NCBI RefSeq assembly: GCF_009833495.1
Contig: NZ_WUWG01000001.1
Span: 682,001-746,000 of the forward strand
From: Oceanomicrobium pacificus
GTDB taxonomy: Bacteria; Pseudomonadota; Alphaproteobacteria; Rhodobacterales; Rhodobacteraceae
Direction of reading: 5' to 3'
DNA length: 64,000 nucleotides
In this document: positions 40,282 to 48,343 of the stretch, one piece after another
How the letters are laid out: the number at the start of each line of letters is the position of its first letter
Position numbering within the stretch: the stretch's first letter is position 1
The notes under the pieces: generated by a model
Databases searched by the model: none
What the model saw: only the letters and a program-made list of their open reading frames with translations
Told to the model about the DNA's origin: nothing
Made by a program: the position numbers and the translations under genes

Positions 40282-41535
40282 TCAGCTCGGACGGTCCTTG
40301 CGATGCTCCGCGATGAAGGCTGCGACCTTCGGCTGGATATGCTGGCGCCAGCGGGAGCCGTTGAACACGCCGTAATGGCCGACCTTTTCCTGCACGTAAT
40401 GCGTCTTGAGCGCATCGGGCAGGTTGACGGCCAGATCATGCGCCGCTTCGGTCTGGCCGAGACCGGTAATATCGTCCTTCTCGCCTTCGACGGTCATCAG
40501 CGCGATATCGCGGATCGCGCCGACATCGACCTTGCGCGTGCGGTACATGTAGCTGCCGTTCGACAGGAGCCGCTTCTGGAACACCCGTTCGATGGTCTGC
40601 AGGTAGAACTCCGCCGTCAGATCCATCACAGCCATATATTCGTCATAGAACTTGCGGTGCGCCGCTGCACTGTCCCCGTCGCCTTCGATCAGGTGGCGGA
40701 ACTGGTCCATATGGCTCTCGACATGGCGGTCGAGGTTCATCGACATGAAGCCCGACAGCTGCAGGAAGCCCGGATAGACGCGCCGCATGAAGCCCCGGTT
40801 CGGCCAGGGCACGGTGGTGATGACATTGTTCTCGAACCAGCTGAGCGGACGGCTGACCGCAAGCTCGTTGGGCTGCTTGGGGTTACGGCTCGTGTCGATG
40901 GGCGATCCCATCAGCACCACAGAGGCCGGCCGCGCCGGATCCTTGTCGGCCGCCATCAGCGTGGCGGCCACGAGCATCGGCACACCGGGCTGGCAGACCG
41001 CCATGACAGAGGGCCGCGCCCCGTCCGTGCCGAGGAAGCGGCACATGTCCATCAGATAGTCGGTATAATCGTCGAGATCGAACGGCCCTTCGGCCAGCGG
41101 CACGTCGCGCGCATCCGTCCAGTCGGTGATATAGACATCATGGTCGGGCAGCATCGACTGGACCGTCCCGCGCAGGAGCGTCGCATAATGGCCCGACATC
41201 GGCGCGACGATCAGCACCTTCGGGTCATTGCGCTTCTCGGCCGCCTTGGAATCGCGGCGGAAATGCACGAGGTCGCAGAAGGGCGCGGACCAGACCACAT
41301 CCTCCACGATCGGGGTCAGGATCCCGTCCACCTCGATATCCTCGATGCCGAATTCCGGCTTGCCGTAACGGCGGGTGGCATTGATGAACATCTCGCAGGC
41401 CGCAGCGCTGGCGCGTGCGCCATAGGTTTCCGAGAGCGGGTTGAACGGGCTGCTGAACGCCTCCTGCCCCATTCGCGCGGCGGCGCGGAACGGGCCGATG
41501 GCCGCATGTGTCAGTTCATAGGCGTGGTACAGCAT
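40282..41535 (-). CDS. phaZ: Intracellular polyhydroxyalkanoate depolymerase
   Basis: 417-aa PHB depolymerase of the intracellular alphaproteobacterial type. The N-terminus MLYHAYELTHAAIGPFRAAA is characteristic. The lipase-box-like nucleophile is a Cys in AVCQPGVP (about residues 185-192), as in the cysteine-type enzymes of this family. A C-terminal His lies in KVGHYGVFNG. It mobilises stored PHB to 3-hydroxybutyrate, feeding acetoacetyl- and crotonyl-CoA to the nearby ethylmalonyl-CoA genes. TGC-rich dyads upstream may bind PhaR. Confidence 0.9.
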   Translation of the reverse strand: MLYHAYELTHAAIGPFRAAARMGQEAFSSPFNPLSETYGARASAAACEMFINATRRYGKPEFGIEDIEVDGILTPIVEDVVWSAPFCDLVHFRRDSKAAEKRNDPKVLIVAPMSGHYATLLRGTVQSMLPDHDVYITDWTDARDVPLAEGPFDLDDYTDYLMDMCRFLGTDGARPSVMAVCQPGVPMLVAATLMAADKDPARPASVVLMGSPIDTSRNPKQPNELAVSRPLSWFENNVITTVPWPNRGFMRRVYPGFLQLSGFMSMNLDRHVESHMDQFRHLIEGDGDSAAAHRKFYDEYMAVMDLTAEFYLQTIERVFQKRLLSNGSYMYRTRKVDVGAIRDIALMTVEGEKDDITGLGQTEAAHDLAVNLPDALKTHYVQEKVGHYGVFNGSRWRQHIQPKVAAFIAEHRKDRPS

Positions 41536-41603
41536 CCGATGCTCCGGATATATGTCAGCAATGTTACGTGCAGGTTAGAGCGCATTTTGCACTGCGGCAA
41601 GTT

Positions 41604-41616
41604 TGCTGCGGCAGCA
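41604..41616. promoter_or_regulatory. TGC-rich dyad upstream of phaZ, possible PhaR site
   Basis: TGCTGC-G-GCAGCA (41604-41616) is a perfect inverted repeat about 70 nt upstream of the phaZ start; TTGC (41587-41590) and GCAA (41597-41600) flank a weaker dyad beside it. PhaR regulators of Paracoccus and Rhodobacter recognise TGC-rich repeats. Spacing differs from the published motif as I recall it, so this is tentative. Confidence 0.4.
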
Positions 41617-41724
41617 CAAGCGCGTGCGGGACAAAAAAACAACGGCAAAGGCTTTGACAATCCGCCCGTGCTATGGCACGTCGCAGCGGATTTTCGACTC
41701 TTTGCAAATGACTTGGGGGGTTCC

Positions 41725-42054
41725 ATGCCCAAAGAAGAATGGGGTGTAAAACGTGCCTGCCCCGAATGCGCGACGCGATTCTACGACCTCCAGAAGGATC
41801 CGATGACCTGCCCCGCCTGCGGGTCGGTTTTTGACGTGGCCACGCTGACCAAAGCCAAGACCAGCGGGTCGGACACGGGCTCGGCCGTTGCCGATGACAG
41901 CAAGGCCGCGTCCACCGATGACGATCTGGTCGTTGATGATGACGATACGGATGTCGATCTGGACGATGATCTGCTCGACGATGACGACGATGACGATACG
42001 GTCGATCTCGAGGAGATCAGCGACGTCGCCGGCGACGACGAGGACGACACCTGA
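41725..42054 (+). CDS. TIGR02300-family zinc-ribbon protein with acidic tail
   Basis: 109 aa. The N-terminal half is a zinc ribbon with two Cys pairs (ACPECATRFYD and MTCPACGSVFD, about residues 11-35), the TIGR02300 signature. The C-terminal half is extremely acidic, with runs of Asp from about residue 70 to the end, and is probably disordered. The frame is open far upstream, but conservation begins at this ATG, just after CTTGGGGGGTTCC. Function unknown. It is divergent from phaZ and precedes tRNA-Ala. Confidence 0.86.
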   Translation: MPKEEWGVKRACPECATRFYDLQKDPMTCPACGSVFDVATLTKAKTSGSDTGSAVADDSKAASTDDDLVVDDDDTDVDLDDDLLDDDDDDDTVDLEEISDVAGDDEDDT

Positions 42055-42080
42055 TTTCGGCGGCGGGGTGCATTTTCTGC

Positions 42081-42109
42081 TTGCACTCCGCTTGGGCCGG
42101 AAATAGAAG
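42081..42109 (+). promoter_or_regulatory. Predicted promoter of tRNA-Ala
   Basis: TTGCAC (42081-42086) and TAGAAG (42104-42109) are separated by exactly 17 nt, with the tRNA beginning 30 nt after the -10. Four or more matches to each consensus box. Confidence 0.55.
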
Positions 42110-42139
42110 CACACGCACCGCGCGGATGCGCGGTCGGAA

Positions 42140-42215
<76 letters not shown>

Positions 42216-42427
42216 TCCACCCTTCTAAATTCGCCAGCCTGCTCGCCTTTCGGGCGTCGATGGCCGATGTTTTTGCCGGAAACACGTCGTCGCAAACGGT
42301 CCGGCCGGACCGTCGTGCCCCTTCACCGAACCGAAGACGGGCGAGGAACCGTATTGCATTGACGCGTGCGGTGCTGTGTGTCCGCCTTTGACGGCGCGCC
42401 AAGAAGAACCACAGCCCTAAAACGAAA

Positions 42428-42457
42428 GAAGCCGCCACGGTTTCCCGAGGCGGCTTC
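42428..42457. terminator. Terminator downstream of the amidohydrolase gene
   Basis: GAAGCCGCC (42428-42436) and GGCGGCTTC (42449-42457) form a 9-bp stem. Read on the minus strand it is followed by TTTCGTTTT, suiting the amidohydrolase gene whose stop lies 20 nt upstream; on the plus strand CATTTTC follows. The 262 nt between tRNA-Ala and this gene hold no other feature I can support. Confidence 0.78.
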
Positions 42458-42477
42458 CATTTTCAAAACTCTACAGG

Positions 42478-43872
42478 TCAGTCCATGTCGTACTTGTAGA
42501 TGATCCCGTCTTTCATGATCATGCCGAAATTCGCTTTGGCATCGCCGATCAGGTCAAGGTTTTCCAGCGGGTTGCCGTTCACCAGAATGATGTCAGCGTA
42601 GGCACCTTCCTCGATCACACCGAGCGGGCCGAGCGGATAGGGCGTCAGCTTGCCCGACATCTTGAGCAGTTCGGCATTGTCGCACGTCGCCATTTTCAAT
42701 GTCTCGTAGGGCGTGAACCAGCGCTGCATCTTGGCGAGCACCGCGCCCTGCCGCTTGGCCAGATCGGCGCTGAAGAGCGTGTCGGTCCCGAAAGCGATCT
42801 TCAATCCGAGTTCCTTGGCCGTGCGATAGACGAAATCCGTGCCGTCGGTGACAAATTTGTATTTCTCTTTCTGGAAATCGTTCAGCGCGGGCGCGTCCTG
42901 ATCGTCGAGGAACGGCTGCATGCTCAGCCAGACGTCCTTTTCCTTGAACAGCTCAAGGGTTTCGCGGGTGGCCATATGCGCATGCTCGACGCTTCTTGCC
43001 CCGTTCTCGATGGAATGGACCACAGCTTCGTTGTTGATGGCATGCGTCGTGACATAGGTGCCCCAGGCTTCGGTGGCTTCGACCGCTGCCTTGAATTCCT
43101 CATTCGTGAACTGGATCGTGTGGATCGGATCATAGGACGAGGTTACGCCACCGCCGGCCATCAGCTTGATATGCGTTGCGCCCTGCATCAGGTTTTCACG
43201 CGTCCGCTTGAGCACGTCCGGCACGCCATCTGTGAGGTAGAACATGTTGCCTTGCTCGAACGAGTGCAAGACGCCGCTCGGTGTCGGAACATCGCGCGTG
43301 ATGCGGAAATCCTGGTGTCCGGCGGTGATGGACAGGGCCGGACCAGAGGGGAACACCCGCGGTCCGTCTATCAGGCCCTCATCCGTCGCGCGGGCAATGT
43401 CGAACATCGGTCCGGCCACGTCTCGTACGGTGGTGAACCCGCGGGACAGCGCATTGTTCTGCGCCTTGGCCGCCAGCAGGTTCCAGTACCCCTCTCCGGT
43501 CAGGGCGAGCTGTCCGATCGTGGCTTCAGCGAACACACCGTGCCAGTGTGCATCGATCAGGCCCGGCATCAACGTGTGGCCTTCGGCATCGATTTCCATC
43601 GCGCCCTCAGGCTTTTCCAGATCGGTGCCAATGGCGGAAATCAGGTTGCCGCTGACAAGAACATCGAGATCCGACAGTTCTTCGTCGCAGCCGTTGAACA
43701 CCTGTGCGCCGCGAATGAGCACATTGTCGAATTTGATCTTTGTGGTCGTGGTTTCGATTTCACCCACCACACCTTCCGGGATGACGCTGTGATTTGCATC
43801 GTGGGCAATTGCGCTGACCGGCGCGCCCGCGATCGTACTGCAGAGCAACAATGATAGCGCTTTGTTTTTCAT
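42478..43872 (-). CDS. Secreted amidohydrolase-family metallohydrolase
   Basis: 464 aa with a Sec signal peptide (MKNKALSLLLCSTIAGAPVS, cleavage expected after AIA near residue 23). Amidohydrolase metal motifs are present: H109-W-H111 (IDAHWHG), the candidate Lys in HIKLMAGGG, His in THAINN and VEHAHM, and Asp in FGTDTLFS. It resembles the imidazolonepropionase/Xaa-Pro dipeptidase-like exported group; the substrate is unknown. It lies 73 nt downstream of an outer-membrane protein gene on the same strand, probably co-transcribed. The coding sequence looks less GC-rich by eye than its neighbours. Confidence 0.83.
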   Translation of the reverse strand: MKNKALSLLLCSTIAGAPVSAIAHDANHSVIPEGVVGEIETTTTKIKFDNVLIRGAQVFNGCDEELSDLDVLVSGNLISAIGTDLEKPEGAMEIDAEGHTLMPGLIDAHWHGVFAEATIGQLALTGEGYWNLLAAKAQNNALSRGFTTVRDVAGPMFDIARATDEGLIDGPRVFPSGPALSITAGHQDFRITRDVPTPSGVLHSFEQGNMFYLTDGVPDVLKRTRENLMQGATHIKLMAGGGVTSSYDPIHTIQFTNEEFKAAVEATEAWGTYVTTHAINNEAVVHSIENGARSVEHAHMATRETLELFKEKDVWLSMQPFLDDQDAPALNDFQKEKYKFVTDGTDFVYRTAKELGLKIAFGTDTLFSADLAKRQGAVLAKMQRWFTPYETLKMATCDNAELLKMSGKLTPYPLGPLGVIEEGAYADIILVNGNPLENLDLIGDAKANFGMIMKDGIIYKYDMD

Positions 43873-43945
43873 ATCTGAAATCCCCTAAATGGTTCGTTTG
43901 AAATGGTCGCTGCTAGTCATTCTGGTACCGATAGCCGAGTAGATG

Positions 43946-44854
43946 TCAAAAATTCAGGATCTTGAAGCCGACCTGAACCGACCAGTCCGCCGGCGCCTCT
44001 CCACCGATCAGCACGCCAGGCTTGATGAAGACCTGACTATCCCCGCCGAAAAGGCGGCCTGTCATCATCCCCGCAGTCACCTGAAGGCTGCCGAATGTGT
44101 CGCCTTTTTCCCAGTCGTGGATGATGGCCGGATCGAAGGTCAAGAAATATCTCGGGTTGGGCAGCTTCGGGACATAATAGAAATCCACCGTCGTGACATT
44201 CACGTCTTCCCCTTGGTCATTACCGCCCTCCAGCCCGAATGTCTGGACCCAGGCCGGTGCGAAGATCGATCCGTCCTCGCGAAACCACGCATAGAAGAGC
44301 GACGTTTCCGCGGCGAGCTGTCCGTATCCGGCAAAGTCCGTTTTGGCGGTGTCGAGGAAGAGCTCGACCGTGTAAGCGGCGCCGTTCTTCTCCGTGAGGT
44401 GGAACACGTCGATATAGGTCATGCTGATATCGCCGAGCGCGAATTCCGACCCGACATCCGGATTGGCAGCGTTGGATGCCGTCGCATCGCCGAAGAACGG
44501 GTTCGCATTGAACTCGCTGTCCGACCAGGGAACCGTGAACCGGAACGCGCGGGTGCCGTCGCCGAAGGGCTGGGTATAGAAGGCTTCCATCAAGCCCGTA
44601 TCCAGATTGGGATTGATCTTGTTGAACTGGTACTGGAGCCCGGTCTGCGTGGTCAGCAAGGTCGGATTGGTCCCGTTGTTGACCTCCTCCAGTTCGCGCT
44701 GGAGTTGGGGCAGATTCGACCCGTCCTGCGCAAACACCGGTGCCGCCTGCATGGAAACAGCCAAAGCGCAGGCCGGAACTGCGTGTTTCATGCTGGCGCC
44801 GAGCAGGCGTGTTGCGCTGCGTGCGGTGCGCGATGCTTCGGTTGGTTGGGTCAC
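43946..44854 (-). CDS. Putative outer-membrane beta-barrel protein
   Basis: 302 aa. A signal peptide ends near APVFAQ (about residue 42). The mature chain alternates polar and aromatic residues in short strands (RAFRFTVPW, VTTVDFYYVP, FIKPGVLIGG) and ends in a terminal Phe (QVGFKILNF), the usual barrel-assembly signal. It resembles the generic transporter / phenol-degradation MetA-like barrel group. GTG at 44854 has GGAG 12 nt upstream; ATG at 44791 is an alternative start. It probably forms an operon with the amidohydrolase, for example as uptake route for its substrate or product (inference). Confidence 0.7.
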   Translation of the reverse strand: MTQPTEASRTARSATRLLGASMKHAVPACALAVSMQAAPVFAQDGSNLPQLQRELEEVNNGTNPTLLTTQTGLQYQFNKINPNLDTGLMEAFYTQPFGDGTRAFRFTVPWSDSEFNANPFFGDATASNAANPDVGSEFALGDISMTYIDVFHLTEKNGAAYTVELFLDTAKTDFAGYGQLAAETSLFYAWFREDGSIFAPAWVQTFGLEGGNDQGEDVNVTTVDFYYVPKLPNPRYFLTFDPAIIHDWEKGDTFGSLQVTAGMMTGRLFGGDSQVFIKPGVLIGGEAPADWSVQVGFKILNF

Positions 44855-45172
44855 GGTCTGATCAAACTCCTTGGGACGACGCTCGACCGCTCGGTTCGGG
44901 CGTGTGACGGGATCAAGCTGCGTATTGCGGCACGTCAGTTCAGTTTATTGAGTTATCAGCAGGGTGCAACGCCCCTTGGCAGCCACCCCGACGTCAGATG
45001 CGACCCTATCCCGCTCTGCCCGTCTACCGCGATCACTTGTCCGTTAGTGACAAGACCACCAGCGAATGGGCGCCGTGGCAGGAGGCCCGTCGCAGGGACC
45101 GGTCAAAGGCACCTTGTCCTTCACCGTCCCCCGATGCCGCTGACCTGCCAGATCCGGAAGCCGTTCCCTGCC
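44855..45172. other. Intergenic region with an inverted repeat
   Basis: 318 nt between the outer-membrane protein gene and the cytochrome c' gene. No convincing gene is visible. The notable element is CTTGTC (45036-45041) and GACAAG (45049-45054), a perfect 6-bp inverted repeat with a 7-nt centre. It may be an operator for the outer-membrane protein/amidohydrolase pair, about 180 nt upstream of their first gene. Confidence 0.45.
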
Positions 45173-45709
45173 TTATTTCTTGATCCTGAAATCTTCGTGG
45201 CAGGCGATGCAGCTTCGGCCTATCTGGACGAAGAGATCGCCGAGGCTCGCATTGGCCATCTGGCCGCGGCTGTTAGCCAGCTCGGCGGGTGCGGGCAGCG
45301 TGGCCATGGTGCGGGTGACGGGGATATCTGACAGTCCGGCGAGCCGGTCGAGCTCGTCTGCCAGCACCGTCAGGCTGTCTGCCAGCGCCGCGAACCGCTC
45401 CGGATCGTCCCAGATCGTTTCCCGCGCCTCGCTCGGATGGTCGATGCTGCCTTCGGGGAATTGCGCGACCAGCGCCGCGCCGCCATTTTCCCGCAGGAGC
45501 GCCGCCAGTTCAGCCACCGCGCGCGGCTGCACGGGCGCGTTGCCCTGCGCCATCGGGGCCATCGCCTTCATCGCGGCGCCCATGGCCTTCATCGCGTCCA
45601 TCCGCTCTTTCACGATCCCGCTCGCGCCCTGATGTGCGCTCGCGAGACCGGCCGAGAGGCAGAGCCCGAGCGCCAGCAGGCGCATGGATTTTCGGTGTGT
45701 CCCGATCAT
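45173..45709 (-). CDS. Class II cytochrome c (c'/c556 type)
   Basis: 178 aa, exported. The N-terminal signal includes MRLLALGLCLSAGLASA (residues 9-25). The mature protein starts with a helix containing RMDAMKAMG, where a c556-type Met ligand is expected. The C-terminal heme-binding motif is CIACH, within 12 residues of the end, the diagnostic class II placement. Predicted four-helix bundle in the periplasm. Its ATG overlaps the TGA of the upstream cytochrome gene (ATGA), so the two hemoproteins are made together. Confidence 0.87.
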   Translation of the reverse strand: MIGTHRKSMRLLALGLCLSAGLASAHQGASGIVKERMDAMKAMGAAMKAMAPMAQGNAPVQPRAVAELAALLRENGGAALVAQFPEGSIDHPSEARETIWDDPERFAALADSLTVLADELDRLAGLSDIPVTRTMATLPAPAELANSRGQMANASLGDLFVQIGRSCIACHEDFRIKK

Positions 45710-46137
45710 TCGATCCCGTTCTCCCTCTGGACGCGGCGGATATAGGCCACGATGGCCGCCACGTCGCCATCGGACAGGCCGCCCACCGCCGGCATGTCGC
45801 CGAAATCCCAGTGATGGGCCCGCACGCCGCGGCGGACGGCCACGAGGAAGGACATGTCCCCATGGTGCGACGGCTCATAGATCTTGTGGACGAGCGGCGG
45901 TCCGGCGCCGTCCACGCCAGCGCCGTTCGCGCCGTGACAGTCGGCACAGATCGCATCGAAAGCCGATTTTCCGCGCGCCTGAAGCTCGGTCAGGTCCGCA
46001 GGCAGGGCGATATCCGCCACGATCGGTCCGCCCGCGGCGTTGGCCGCACCGGTTTCAGGCGTCGATCCGCCGCGCACCAGAAAGACCGCGCCCGCCACCA
46101 AGGCAAGGATCACCAGTCCGACCAGTGTTTTTTTCAT
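45706..46137 (-). CDS. Membrane-anchored class I cytochrome c
   Basis: 143 aa. An uncleaved N-terminal helix (TLVGLVILALVAGAVFLV, residues 4-21) is followed by an Ala-rich linker and a cytochrome c domain with heme motif CADCH (64-68) and axial Met candidate Met115 (GDMPAVG). It is expected to shuttle electrons on the periplasmic face. It lies 45 nt after the membrane-anchored unknown gene and is coupled to the class II cytochrome. Redox partner not identified; no oxidase gene lies nearby. Confidence 0.88.
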   Translation of the reverse strand: MKKTLVGLVILALVAGAVFLVRGGSTPETGAANAAGGPIVADIALPADLTELQARGKSAFDAICADCHGANGAGVDGAGPPLVHKIYEPSHHGDMSFLVAVRRGVRAHHWDFGDMPAVGGLSDGDVAAIVAYIRRVQRENGIE

Positions 46138-46182
46138 CTTCGTCCCCTGCGCCGGACAGGCTGACCCAGCCCGGCACCAATG

Positions 46183-46671
46183 CTACGCGAGCAACGCCCG
46201 CACATTGTTGCGGTGTATGGTCACGCCGCGACCGCGTTCGAGCCCCACAGCCTCGTTCACGCTCTGCAGGATTTCGGCCCGCAGATAGCCATCTTCGACC
46301 GGCTCGATGATCCGCGCGGGAACCGTCACGTCCTGCCCGTCGGGCAGGCGGGCCAGCAAGGACACGCCGTTGCCATGGCCAAGACCCTCCAGCGCGGCCA
46401 GCCGCGGGGCGGGCGGGTCAAGCGGCGCTTCGGTCGCCATCCAGGCCACGTCGCGGAACGCGAACCCGTCGCGTTCCAGCACCGGCACATCCTCATGTCC
46501 CGGCGGCAGGATATAATCCATCGCATAGGCTTTCAGGAGCGCCTTCTCCTCCTTGGAGAGTTTGGAACGATCGGCCATTGCGGCCTCGTCCTTCTCCGAT
46601 TCGCGGCGCAGGAGGATATAGAGCGCCAGCCCCACCAGACCGACAACCGAGATGATCAGTGGCGCAGTCAT
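46183..46671 (-). CDS. Unknown protein with N-terminal membrane anchor, upstream of the cytochromes
   Basis: 162 aa. It begins with a transmembrane helix (LIISVVGLVGLALYILL, about residues 5-21), then a charged helix (RRESEKDEAAMADRSKLSKE) and a cytoplasmic-looking domain of about 110 aa ending in RGVTIHRNNVRALLA. Not recognised. The ATG at 46671 is used; GTG at 46677, with GGAG 7 nt upstream, is an equally good start. First gene of a probable three-gene unit with two cytochromes c. Confidence 0.65.
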   Translation of the reverse strand: MTAPLIISVVGLVGLALYILLRRESEKDEAAMADRSKLSKEEKALLKAYAMDYILPPGHEDVPVLERDGFAFRDVAWMATEAPLDPPAPRLAALEGLGHGNGVSLLARLPDGQDVTVPARIIEPVEDGYLRAEILQSVNEAVGLERGRGVTIHRNNVRALLA

Positions 46672-46864
46672 CGACACGGGCGAACTCCATCCTGTTGAAA
46701 CCGCGGGCAACAGGCCCGGCACAGTGCCGTTAACTTGAGCCGTTTCGGCCGTGAACACAAGGCCTTCGCGGGGCTGTGATCGACAGCGTTTGCAACCGCT
46801 TCGGGGCGGGTCTAGACAGGGGGCAACACGGCGCCCGACCGGCGCCCGGACAGCGGAGGTTCCC

Positions 46865-48340
46865 ATGCTCGACAAAACCGATCTCAAGACCAGTCTCAAA
46901 GACCCGACGCTTCTGTGCGACGCGGCCTATCTGGGCGGCGACTGGGTGGGGGCCGACAGCAGGGCGACCTTCGATGTGACCAATCCGGCCCGGGGCGACG
47001 TGATCGTGACCGTGCCCGATATGGGCCGCGCCGAAACCGCGCGCGCCATCGACGCGGCCAAAGCCGCGCAAGCCGACTGGGCCGCGCGCACCGGCAAGGA
47101 CCGCGCCGCGATCCTGCGCGCCTGGCATGATCTGATGGTGGAGAATGCCGACGATCTGGCCGCGATCCTGACCGCGGAAATGGGCAAACCGCTGGCCGAA
47201 GCCAAGGGCGAGATCCTGTACGGCGCCAGCTTCATCGAATGGTTCGCCGAGGAGGCCAAGCGCGTCTATGGAGAGACGATCCCCGGCCACCAGCCCGACA
47301 AGCGGCTCATCGTCATCAAGCAGCCGGTGGGCGTCGTGGCCTCCATCACGCCGTGGAATTTCCCCAACGCGATGATCGCCCGCAAGGTCGGACCGGCCTT
47401 GGCCGCGGGCTGCGCCTTCGTGGCAAAACCGGCGGCCGAAACGCCGCTCTCGGCCCTTGCCATGGCGCTTCTGGCGGAACGCGCCGGGCTGCCCAAAGGC
47501 CTCTTCTCGGTCATCACCTCCTCTTCCAGTGCCGAGATCGGCAAGGAGTTCTGCGAGAATCCGACCGTGCGCAAGCTGACCTTCACCGGCTCCACCGAAG
47601 TCGGGCGCATCCTGCTGCGGCAGGGCGCCGAGCAGGTGATGAAAATGTCGATGGAACTGGGCGGCAACGCGCCCTTCATCGTCTTTGACGATGCCGATCT
47701 CGACGCGGCTGTCGAAGGGGCGATGATCTCCAAATACCGCAACAACGGGCAGACCTGCGTGTGTGCGAACCGCATCTATGTGCAGGCCGGCGTCTATGAC
47801 GCGTTTGCAGAAAAGCTCGCCGCCAAGGTGCAGGAGATGACGCTCGGCGACGGGTTCGAGGACGGGGTCACGACAGGTCCGCTCATTTCCCGCGACGCGG
47901 TGGAGAAGGTCGAGGAACATATTGCCGACGCTGTGTCGAAGGGCGCCAAGGTCGCCACCGGCGGCAAGCCCAGCGCGCTTGGCGGCACCTTCTTCGAGCC
48001 GACCATCCTGACCGGCGTGACCCGCGAGATGCAGGTGGCGACGGACGAAACCTTCGGCCCTGTCGCGCCGCTCTTCCGCTTCGAGGACGAGGCCGACGTG
48101 ATCGCTCAGGCCAATGACACGATCTTCGGTCTGGCCTCCTATTTTTTCGCCCGCGACCTGAGCCGTGTCTGGCGCGTGGCCGAGGCGCTGGAATATGGGA
48201 TGGTCGGGATCAACACGGGCCTCATCTCCACCGAAGTGGCGCCGTTCGGCGGGGTCAAACAGTCGGGCCTCGGTCGTGAAGGCTCGCGCCACGGGATCGA
48301 GGACTATATCGAGATGAAATATCTCTGCATGAGCGTCTGA
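46865..48340 (+). CDS. gabD: Succinate-semialdehyde dehydrogenase (NAD(P)+)
   Basis: 491-aa aldehyde dehydrogenase. Motifs: TPWNFPNAMIARK (N-terminal ALDH signature), FTGSTEVGR, the Glu motif MELGGNAPFIVFDDAD, the catalytic-Cys region GQTCVCANR, and ETFGPVAPLFRF. The GQTCVCANR two-Cys active site is typical of GabD-type enzymes. It oxidises succinic semialdehyde to succinate, linking GABA or putrescine breakdown to the TCA cycle and so consistent with agmatinase at 11.5 kb. The ATG at 46865 (MLDKTDLKTSL) has GGAGG about 4 nt upstream. Confidence 0.9.
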   Translation: MLDKTDLKTSLKDPTLLCDAAYLGGDWVGADSRATFDVTNPARGDVIVTVPDMGRAETARAIDAAKAAQADWAARTGKDRAAILRAWHDLMVENADDLAAILTAEMGKPLAEAKGEILYGASFIEWFAEEAKRVYGETIPGHQPDKRLIVIKQPVGVVASITPWNFPNAMIARKVGPALAAGCAFVAKPAAETPLSALAMALLAERAGLPKGLFSVITSSSSAEIGKEFCENPTVRKLTFTGSTEVGRILLRQGAEQVMKMSMELGGNAPFIVFDDADLDAAVEGAMISKYRNNGQTCVCANRIYVQAGVYDAFAEKLAAKVQEMTLGDGFEDGVTTGPLISRDAVEKVEEHIADAVSKGAKVATGGKPSALGGTFFEPTILTGVTREMQVATDETFGPVAPLFRFEDEADVIAQANDTIFGLASYFFARDLSRVWRVAEALEYGMVGINTGLISTEVAPFGGVKQSGLGREGSRHGIEDYIEMKYLCMSV

Positions 48341-48343
48341 GGC

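Noticed and set aside
44998-45183. 61-codon plus-strand frame in the intergenic region
   Set aside because: No ribosome-binding site, random composition, and it runs into the convergent cytochrome gene.
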